A DNA stretch of 64,000 bases from Prosopocoilus inquinatus. Its lineage: Eukaryota > Arthropoda > Insecta > Coleoptera > Lucanidae. The stretch spans positions 29,920,001 to 29,984,000 of the forward strand of contig CM069870.1 of assembly GCA_036172665.1 (NCBI GenBank), written 5' to 3'. This document shows positions 56,783 through 64,000 of the stretch, in pieces (positions within the stretch are counted from its first letter, which is position 1; each line of letters starts with the position of its first letter). The notes below the pieces were generated by a model. It searched no databases and was not told the origin of the DNA. It saw only the letters and a program-made list of their open reading frames with translations. The position numbers were made by a program, and so were the translations under genes.

Positions 56783-57204
56783 CAAGTACAAAGTTTTTTT
56801 AATCTCGAACCGGACAGAAATATGAAATATCAACGTTTCGCTATAGATTTATAGCTTCGTCAGAAGTGAAAAAAATGAAATAAACAAGTTGTCCAGAGAA
56901 ACGAAAAGGTAACATGATTTTATATTAAAATACGAGTTGTCCGGAATAAAGGGAAAAGTAACTAGAACTAAATAGTTAAAAAATAGTTCTAGTTACTTTT
57001 CCCTTCATTCCGGACAACTCGTATTTTAGTTTAAAATCACGTGACTTTTCGTTTCTCTTACAATTTGTTTATTTACTTTTTTTTACTCCTCACGAAGCTA
57101 TAAATCTATAGCGAAACGTTGAGTGTTTTCCCTTCATATTTCTGTCCGGTTCGATATTATAAAAACTTTGTACTTACAATTTTCATCGGACAAGAACCAA
57201 CATC
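56783..57204. mobile_element. PLE-derived foldback (about 420 bp), related to the 11.3 kb PLE
   Basis: Arms 56786-56975 and 56986-57173 reproduce the non-coding 3' end of the 11.3 kb PLE: GTACAAAGTTTTTTTAATCT, CCGGACAGAAATATGAA, the hammerhead block, and AGTAACTAGAACTAAATA. A right extension of about 31 nt (TTACAATTTTCATCGGACAA ...) is the reverse of the extension on the left of the large PLE. AATAAAATAT (56773-56782) and AATAAAAATAT (57205-57215) look like a TSD with one indel. No ORF. It is effectively the large dimer with both coding regions removed. Confidence 0.85.
56828..56868 (-). ncRNA. Hammerhead-like motif in the 56.8 kb foldback
   Basis: On minus CUGACGA (56863-56857), A, GCUAUA/UAUAGC with AAUC loop, GAA, ACGU, U, as in the large PLE. 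Stem I is weaker. The partner on the right arm (57084-57125, plus) reads CUCACGA and is predicted dead. Confidence 0.6.
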
Positions 57205-57589
57205 AATAAAAATATGATAAATCGCAGCCGTTTAAAAGAAACTGGGGATAAGTTCATTTCGAAATCGTAAAGTTCTTGAACACAAATCCATTCATTGTAA
57301 ACGCAGTACTTGTCGCAGTATATGGGCTTTAGAATGTTAGTAGAAACAAAAATTCAACATAGCGCTCGTGAGAAAAAATAAAATTGATGTTGGTCCGAAC
57401 GGAAAAGAAACGTTTTCAATAGAGTGTAATATTATTATCATCGTAAAAAACTCAAAAATGTGTCTCAAGAAAATATTCATTTTGTTATGATCACAACAAA
57501 TACTTCAGAAGCAAAAATTAGAAAAGAGAATTGTGTTTTCGGTTTTTTAGAAATATTTCAGAAATTACTAATTTTCTCCAAATGGATTA
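57205..57589. other. No recognised feature
   Basis: AT-rich. The frame 57460-57690 spans the Harbinger boundary and is not a gene. Confidence 0.4.
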
Positions 57590-57959
57590 AGGTTGTTCCT
57601 CACTTAACCGGCACGGCACGGCGCTGTAACGTCCGTTCCATACAGGCGACGTATTGTAGCGTCGCCCACTGTTCCGGCAGTGACCGGTAGATTACGTGGT
57701 AGAAGTTGGTGTGTACGAATATAAAATTCAGCTTACATCAAGTAGTCACAAGTTCGACAATTTATGTCAACATGTCTGATGATCAGGGAAAAGAATTCAG
57801 GCCACTTAGTATTAGGCGCTTTTTATACCGAATGTATTGTTTATTCCTGCCGATACATGGAATTGTTATCCAGTAGGAGGAAAAGAAGTGCAATACGAGC
57901 GTTCTCATTTTGCAGAGATTATTGTAGGCGGGGCTAATACATTCCCAGCACTAAATTTT

Positions 57960-58200
57960 CGCACTGTTCGCCAAACAAGTGGCTAGAATTCTTTTCCCTG
58001 TTGATGATGAAGGCCGTTGTAGTGGCCGCTTTATTAGATGAAGAATAAAATCTGAAGAGGAAAAGGAAAGTATGTGTCCATCCTGTTAATAAAAAGAGGG
58101 CGACTTTAAGAGAGTTCCACCATCTATTTCAAGACCTAAAGAAGACGAAAAAAGCAAAGCAGGGAGTAACCTGAGTTGATATTTTATAACGCCGGACGGC
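57960..58200 (+). pseudogene. Harbinger-type transposase N-terminal relic
   Basis: The plus strand around 58005-58185 reads MKAVVVAALLDEE, stop, NLKRKRKVCVHPVNKKRATL, REFHHLFQDLKKTKKAKQG. From memory this matches the (K/R)RRYWVHP..KKR...GEFH.LF..L start of HARBI1-type nucleases. The DDE core is not found. Dead fragment, about a sixth of the usual length. Confidence 0.6.
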
Positions 58201-58329
58201 GCCGCACAGTGGTCCAGAATGAAATTTTAGCCCGACAAAATTATTTTTTTTATATCTAAGTTTCCAAAATGATGAAAATAACAAAACAGTACCTTTTTAA
58301 CTACATTCTCTATAGAAATCGTATGATAG

Positions 58330-59230
58330 TATCACAATACAATCACTTCTATAAGGATTTTTGCCTAACTTTAGAGCGATTATGCTACCTTACAAGAAAA
58401 CCTAAATTTCTCTGCAAGGTGTTAATAAAAAACCTGTACAACGTTTGGCAGGTGATAGTAGAGATGAAGACAAGAAAAAAATTCTAACAAACCAATGTTC
58501 AATACTCAATACAGGGTGTCCACGCTTGGTATTCACTTTTCTAAAAATTTTATTTTTTAAGTCAAATTCTGCGTGGATAAATTAAATAAAAAGTTGTATT
58601 TTCCGACGTAGCACAGGTCGTCGTACGACTTCCGGTTTCAACGGAAATGACATCAACTTTCTTATTTTAAATGTAATGGCCTATATATTTTTACATATTT
58701 GAAATCTGCAGATCATTGTGAGTCCGAATATGTGTCATTTAGTAATTTTGGTTCTCATGACGAAAATTCTTTTTTGTTTTTTTTTTAATTTCCAAAGCTA
58801 TAGATCATGTATTTTCGATCTAATGCGAACAAATAAATCGAGGAAGCCACTCCTTTGATTGCATTTTGTTATTTAACATTTTTACAGCTCATGAAATTTT
58901 CATTAGGTGGTAAAATGTACCATTTGAAAAAATAAGTTTACCCGGAAGTGGTGGGGTGGCTGGCGTTGCGTCGAAAAATTATTATATATTAAATTTATTT
59001 AATTTATCGATCCTAAATGTTACGTAATAGTAAAAATTCTAGAAAGTGAACACATAACGTATTGAGTAATGGACATGGGTTTATTAGAAGCTTTTCTTGT
59101 TTTGATCTCTACTGTCACCTGCCAAACGTTGTCCAGATTTTTTTATTAACACTCTGTAGAAAAATTTAGGTTTTCTTGTGAGGTAACATAATCGCCCTAA
59201 AATTAGGTAAAAAAAGATGTTCAAAAGAGT
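58330..59230. repeat. Foldback pair nested in the Harbinger element
   Basis: Left arm about 58340-58507 (GCGATTATGCTACCTTACAA, AACGTTTGGCAGGTGATAGT) and right arm about 59065-59225 (ACTGTCACCTGCCAAACGTT, TGTGAGGTAACATAATCGCC) are inverted copies. Both end at ACTCAATA at the inner edge. The left arm is directly followed by CAGGGTGTCCACGC. A partner-like CACCCTGTA lies at 59756, so another element may begin there. Confidence 0.7.
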
Positions 59231-60847
59231 TTGCAAAAACGTACTAAAATGGTAAGAACAAGATTTTCATATTTGTCCTATTGCAGTCAATAGAAGTGAT
59301 CTAATAGTTTGGAGTATTTTTATTTTTAAATTCTGTTTTCATTTTTACTTACATGTGGTATAGGTACTATGCCCGCCAAAAAAATCTGCACATATATGGC
59401 TTAAAGCTGCATTCAAACTAATAAAATAAGTGAAAAATGCACGTAGAGATTTCTTTGGCGGCCATAGTACATGATTTAAAATTAGTTAAAATTGAATTGT
59501 TTCGTGTGACAGCCAAAAGCATATCCTGTACATTGTAGTTTATTTCGATTCGTCTTTAAGAGTAAAAAATGTTTTGGTGTTTTCCGCACTAGATTTTATC
59601 AAAATTTGGTATATAAATTTTATATTATACGAAACAGCCTGTGCAATTGTAACTAAATTTAAATCATTCATATATGTATATCACACGCAAGTAATAGCAA
59701 AAACAAATTTTAAAAATTAACAAAGACGTTATCTATGGAATACGGAGTATTGGCTCACCCTGTATATGCACTAAAAACTAATTAAATAAAAACTATTAAT
59801 TTAGTTTATTAACATAAAATACGAATTGTTTTGAAAAATCTTAAATTGATCAAGGAATTTTAATTATTTCACTACAATCATATTATTCACATATTTTTGC
59901 GAATACCGCATCCTTTTAAATTCTAATCCTTTTTAAGGAAATCTAAAAAAGTTTTAGTTTTTCTAGAGATTTCAGACAAATAGAATTTTATAAAATATGT
60001 CTTTCCTCTTGTCAACTCAATCCACGGACACACTGCTTAAGACATTCTCGTATTTACTCATATTCAGAGTCAAATCAAGAGTGAATTTTGAAGAAATCTT
60101 ACAAAGTAGCAAAAAGTAGCACTTGGTTGGACAAAATTATTTTAAAATAAACTACTAACTACAATTACATTTAATATATTTTATTTGAATTAAAAAAAAA
60201 TTGTAAATAAACCTTCGGATCCGATTGATCATAAATGGAATTATATAAGAAAGAGTAAAATAACAAGATCTCACCAAACTTACCCAATAAAACCTTCTAA
60301 AATACTGTCAGACTTATGTTTAACTTATTACATTTTCAGTCACGTTTGATACCTGAAATGTTCATGCATGATTTGACAACGCTACAGAAACGTAAATAAA
60401 AGAAAAGGTTGCGAAACAAATAAAACAAACATGGAAGAACATTAAAAAAATATTTTTTTTATTTTGATGTTTATTCAAATGTTTCAATTTCCTTCATTTT
60501 GTCGCGCTAGACTTCCATTCTGGACCACTGTGCGCCGCCCACTTTGCCGGACCGGCACAGCACCTTCCGTTGTTTGCCGATCAAATCGAAGAATCGGAGA
60601 CCTGCAATCCCGTCCGGCACCGTTCGCGCTGGTCCATCCCGTGTTGGTCAAGTGAGCGGTCCTCCGTTCATTTATACGTATTTAATTCAGTCCGTATTTT
60701 AACGAGACAGAACGGGCCGTGACGTGCCGGTCAAGTGAGCGACAACCTTTATTGTTCAGCACCAAAATACGCAACTTTGTATCAATTTAACGGAATCCGT
60801 ACCGCTTACCGTTTTTGAGATCCGTCTGGTCAGACTGGAATTTATAA

Positions 60848-61185
60848 AGCCATGTCCACATCAATAAAAACTTGTATTGTGCGTTTCATTTTGAAATTCG
60901 GTAAAAACATTAGCGGCTCAAAAAATAAATCTGGTTAAGAATTTTACGGCATAAATATTTATCTTGCGTGTTGTAAGGCCGAATCCACGTGTTCAGGTTT
61001 GCAGGATAATCGTCCACATTCACAATACTGTTACCAACACCAATCTCTTTGAAGTTGCGTGCCAAATTATTTGTGCGCATTTCTATGCGGCGCACAATCT
61101 ACACCAACAAAAATTTCGACAAACACGAATAAATTTTTATCAAATACAACGCAGGATGCAAATTTTTGTTGATGTGGATGCGGCT
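60848..61185. mobile_element. MITE with TAA duplication
   Basis: TAA, then AGCCATGTCCACATCAATAA. The right end in reverse is AGCCGCATCCACATCAACAA, with TAA (61186-61188) following. Further pairs (AAAAACTTG / AAAAATTTG) extend the TIR. Probably Harbinger-mobilised. The minus frame 60910-61095 inside has no motif. Confidence 0.7.
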
Positions 61186-61665
61186 TAACTGGGTAGTATG
61201 TAGAATTATTCACGCAAGCCATTCAGTAAACTTTTTCAGGAAAGGAATTCAGGTATAAATTCGAAATTTACAAGGTAGATATACTTCACAAAATATAATT
61301 CAAATAAGATATTTTACTTCACCCTTAGTCGCTAATAACTAGCTTATTTTAGATGGTATATTACATTTTTCGTCGTCGGTTTTGAATACTACAAATTGCA
61401 CTATGTTTAAGATTATTGATTTATTTTTAGAACCTGAATTATACAACCTAATTTTCCAAAAATAATACCACCGCTAATATTGGGGCAATTTAATTTGTAA
61501 CAGCCCATGTTTTAGTTGAAGCCCTAAGGTTCTTAAAAGTTTCATGAACGTATTGTATTTAGCTACAGGTTGTCTAAAATGTACGTCTCTAATTGAAGAA
61601 AAACACCAAAGAGTACTTGTTTTCAAAGGAATAATGTTTTAATACAGCATTGTATATAAAATTAA
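61186..61665. other. No recognised feature
   Basis: AT-rich, nothing recognised. Confidence 0.4.
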
Positions 61666-61840
61666 GGCTCGAAGTACACGCTCGTTTTTGTGTCGCTCGT
61701 TACCGCACCAGCGCTGCAATTGCAATGAATTTTATGACACTTACGGTGCACAGTACTTTGTTCTTATTGACCAATGCACACGTTCGGCAGTTTACCGCAC
61801 CGGCTCCGCACGGACAAAAACAAGACGTGTGCTTCGACTG
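61666..61840. mobile_element. GC-richer MITE (TSD TAA)
   Basis: TAA (61663-61665), GGCTCGAAGTACACGCTCG. The right end in reverse is CAGTCGAAGCACACGTCTTG; TAA follows (61841-61843). TTTTTGTGTC and GGACAAAAAC continue the TIR. Same target preference as the GGCTCAATTCTC family but different sequence. The plus frame 61650-61889 runs through it and is not a gene. Confidence 0.7.
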
Positions 61841-62078
61841 TAAATGCTGCATTGATCTGTATTTATTAGCATTCCATATCTACGTTTAATAGTTTTGTTA
61901 TAAGATAAGATATCACATCATACTAAACAAGAAAGCTTGAAGTTTATGTAGACCATTTCAGTTTTCGAGACTAAATATCATTTAAAATTTTAATTGAGGA
62001 ATATTTATTTTCATTATTCTAATTCTATATTTGAACAGCTATGTTAAGGTATAAACTTGAAAATGGATTTTAAACTAA

Positions 62079-62186
62079 GGCCCGATTTTTCCAGCTCTAG
62101 ATAAATTTATCTGCTGGATAAGATCCTAGGAAACTATTATCGACACAATGGTTTCCAAGGATATTACCTAGTGGAAAGACTGGGCC
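62079..62186. mobile_element. Hairpin MITE, solo copy of the 28 kb family
   Basis: GGCCCGATTTTTCCAGCTC at 62079 and, at the right, GTGGAAAGACTGGGCC, flanked by TAA/TTA. The internal GATAAATTTATC and ATGGTTTCCAAGGATATTA match the copies at 27945-28206. Confidence 0.7.
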
Positions 62187-62305
62187 TTAATAAAGTTGGC
62201 CCATTTTTTATTACAAACTAACAAACACAATAAATTAAAAGTCAAGAATTCTTATATATAGTTCCTACATTTTTTCTTAAGCAGATATCTATTACTAATC
62301 ACTAA

Positions 62306-62392
62306 CGCCCGGATTCAAATACATTTTTAGGTGATGCGTACGATCAACTAAAATTGACCCATCACCTAAAAAACACAACCGAATTTGGGCTT
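62306..62392. repeat. Short hairpin repeat (possible MITE)
   Basis: CGCCCGGATTCAAATACATT with TTTTTAGGTGATGCG faces CCCATCACCTAAAAAACACA with ACCGAATTTGGGC. The arms of about 35 bp are imperfect. Confidence 0.5.
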
Positions 62393-62549
62393 GACCACGA
62401 GTATAACCAAACGTACACGTATGGGAATAGTCCACTCAAGATATCCCTATAACGCGTTCCATTCTTAGAATGTAGTATAAGCCTTATGGAAAATTCGGAG
62501 AGATAAGGACAGCTTTATTGAAAAACTATGAAAGATATATACTTCATAG

Positions 62550-62741
62550 TAAAGGCCGAATTCAACCTGCCGAGTACTGGGCCAAGAGAGTGTATTCGAC
62601 CGAGTGTTCGGCTAATGTGATCAATACAGTGAGTACTCGACCTATCCTACATGTTCTCTACCTGTTCTAATAACAGTTTTTCGGCCGAGTAACAAAGTGA
62701 ATGACTCGGCCCAACACTAAGCAGGTGTAATTCGGCCTTTA
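62550..62741. mobile_element. MITE with AAGGCCGAATT tips
   Basis: TAAAGGCCGAATTCAACCTG at 62550 is mirrored by CAGGTGTAATTCGGCCTTTA ending at 62741. CTCGGCCGAA-like motifs repeat inside (CCGAGTACT, CCGAGTGTT, CCGAGTAAC). The TSD could be TA. Confidence 0.75.
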
Positions 62742-63249
62742 GGAGCCTGCTATAAATAATTAACAACGGCGTCACACGAGTGTACAAAATACATAAATCG
62801 AAATTATAAACCCAGACTCGTTTTATTACAAGTTGTACTCTGAAAATGTGTCATAAAAATTGTGTAAAAACGTGCAGACAGGGGTTGGAAATCCACTTTT
62901 CATCCCCTTTTGTCCCTAATTCATTTAAACAATCTATACAAAGTTGGATTTCGATTGTCTCTGTTCGTAGCTCCTGTGGTTTGGTAAAAAACCAGAAATC
63001 GGTTTTCGAATTTGTTTTCCATGGTTGCTCAAATATCGTTTTTCCTGTATTTTCAGAATTATGGAAAATGCTTCATCCTTTTCTCTCTTTCCGGTTTTTC
63101 ATCTCCTTAGACTTCAGATAACTTTACTTACGAGAATGTCTCAAATAAAAATGCCCAATTTTTTAATATAACAACACATTTAAAAAAGCGTAAAATTTAG
63201 AAATGAATAACTTTAAACAACGACATCCTACGATCGATTTTTGACGCAA
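62742..63249. other. No recognised gene
   Basis: The frame 62846-63121 (91 codons) has no recognised motif. A host exon cannot be excluded or supported. Confidence 0.3.
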
Positions 63250-63430
63250 TATTGCATTAAGATTGACAAATTGAAGCTAGTTTGCTACATAATAAGTCAA
63301 AGCGACGGTACTCTAGAGCTACGGGTCTGTTGATGAAGCCCCAAGTAGGGGCTGAAACAGCTGTACTGAGGCTGCTTAAGTGATTCACTGCAATCAAAAA
63401 CGATTTGCAAAATTTTGTAAAATTTAGGTT
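63250..63430 (+). repeat. Solo unit of the hammerhead repeat family
   Basis: Alignable to the hammerhead half of the 33.5 kb unit: GAGCTACGGGTCTG, AGCCCCAAGTAGGGGCT, GAAACAGCTGTACTGAGG, and CACTGCAATCAAAAACGATT. A single unit, not an array; the 5' hairpin arm is decayed. Confidence 0.8.
63316..63386 (+). ncRNA. Decayed hammerhead ribozyme (C3 to U)
   Basis: The core reads UUGAUGA (63330-63336) instead of CUGAUGA. Stem II AGCCCC/GGGGCU is perfect with loop AAGUA. GAA, the palindromic ACAGCUGU stem III and A17 are intact. Loss of C3 and of stem I pairing predicts little or no cleavage. Confidence 0.6.
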
Positions 63431-63743
63431 ACAATACAATTTAGAAAAATGTAAATATAAGAAAAAACAAGACGTGAAGTTCAGCTTACAATTCAGAAAT
63501 TTTTTTTAACATTTTAACAAAATTTGAAATTTCATTCACAGTATAGTTACATAAAAGAATTACTTTTAATATGAACAATTTTAGTTTTAATTAAGACGAA
63601 TAAAATTTTGAAATATTAACTGAAGATATTACTAATAACCAAAATGTCAAGATTACAAAAATAAATAAATACCACTGAAATTATAGGGTTAAATTGAAAA
63701 AAAAAATGGTTTGCGAGAGAAAGGCGAACATTCATTACAAATA

Positions 63744-63882
63744 ATTGAAATTAATCTCCGCCCACAATAATTTTTATATCTGTAATTTTTATATCCGTTA
63801 CGGATATAAAAATTATTGTGGGCGGAGGTTAATTTCAATAATCTCTTAAACCACAGTCTCCTTTACTATTTTAGTAATTCAG
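63744..63882. mobile_element. PLE-derived foldback lacking the ribozyme core
   Basis: Arms ATTGAAATTAATCTCCGCCC (63744) and GGGCGGAGGTTAATTTCAAT (to 63839) with TATATCCGTTACGGATATA at the centre, then the same 43-nt extension as at 53471-53513 (ATCTCTTAAACCACAGTCTC ... ). TACAAA at 63736-63741 and 63883-63888 is a candidate TSD. The CTGAAGA/GAAA part is missing. Confidence 0.75.
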
Positions 63883-64000
63883 TACAAAATCAAAAAAGAA
63901 ACCTGTGTTAGAAAATATTTATGCGTAAAATGAATTATTCTTTCAACTCACCAACGCTGACTTTCTTGAAACACAGAATTAAAATTAAATGAATAAAATA

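Larger units (their letters stand above)
57590..60748. mobile_element. PIF/Harbinger transposon remnant (3.16 kb, TSD TTA)
   Basis: TTA (57587-57589), then AGGTTGTTCCTCACTTAACC. The right end in reverse is AGGTTGTCGCTCACTTGACC, with TTA (60749-60751) following. TIRs are about 35 bp (then GGCACGGCACGG / GGCACGTCACGG). A 3-bp TWA target, the TIR layout and the transposase relic at 57960-58200 support PIF/Harbinger. A second inverted pair (GCACAGTGGTCCAGAATG at 58211, CATTCTGGACCACTGTGC at 60517) lies inside. Most of the transposase is replaced by later foldback sequence. Confidence 0.85.

Noticed and set aside
62846..63121. 91-codon plus frame as a host exon
   Set aside because: No recognisable homology or splice-site support by eye. 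Transcript evidence would be needed.

Overview
This window looks like AT-rich, transposon-dense DNA from an arthropod, most likely an insect. I infer this from insect-type jockey-like LINEs with (ATT)n tails, Tc1/mariner and DUF4817-type transposases, PIF/Harbinger, Ty3/gypsy, Penelope-like elements and many TIR-bounded MITEs. I found no convincing host gene, no rRNA or tRNA and no CRISPR. The only long uninterrupted coding regions belong to mobile elements.

Layout. 0-8.5 kb holds a 1.7 kb foldback element, small MITEs, and remnants of a LINE, a mariner-type transposase, an RTE-like LINE and a pogo-like MITE. 8.6-10.8 kb holds two MITEs and a degenerate Ty3/gypsy integrase region ending in a polypurine tract and a 154 bp LTR. 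11.25-15.0 kb holds an old TIR element split by a young Penelope-like element (PLE): a nearly perfect head-to-head inverted dimer with RT and GIY-YIG domains and a hammerhead-like motif at each outer end, flanked by a 12 bp target-site duplication. 15-25.6 kb holds LINE, Tc1 (with a nested 1.15 kb foldback), gypsy gag-pro-pol and Tc1 remnants. 27.9-32.2 kb holds a MITE cluster, a nearly intact DUF4817-type transposase and a hAT-like element with a nested foldback. 33.5-34.6 kb holds a tandem array, about 311 bp per unit, with four hammerhead ribozymes. 36.5-49.7 kb holds a Tc1 fossil, PLE-derived foldbacks, an older PLE, a fossil arthropod multicopy ORF, MITEs and a LINE. 52.5-55.4 kb holds a LINE interrupted by a PLE foldback and a DNA transposon. 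56.8-63.9 kb holds another PLE foldback, a PIF/Harbinger element with TSD TTA, MITEs, a solo hammerhead-family unit and a last PLE foldback.

The most interesting system combines two groups. The first is the 33.5 kb array (retrozyme-like, canonical CUGANGA/GAAA core at the tip of a 124-nt hairpin) with diverged relatives at 32.0, 49.65 and 63.3 kb. The second is a set of PLE-derived inverted-repeat insertions at 11.3, 36.5, 40.0, 53.2, 56.8 and 63.7 kb, most with a one-sided extension of about 32-43 nt and short target-site duplications. In both groups the best-preserved hammerheads have a self-complementary, loop-less stem III, as expected of ribozymes that act as dimers. Known biology suggests PLE machinery may mobilise such units; here that is inference.
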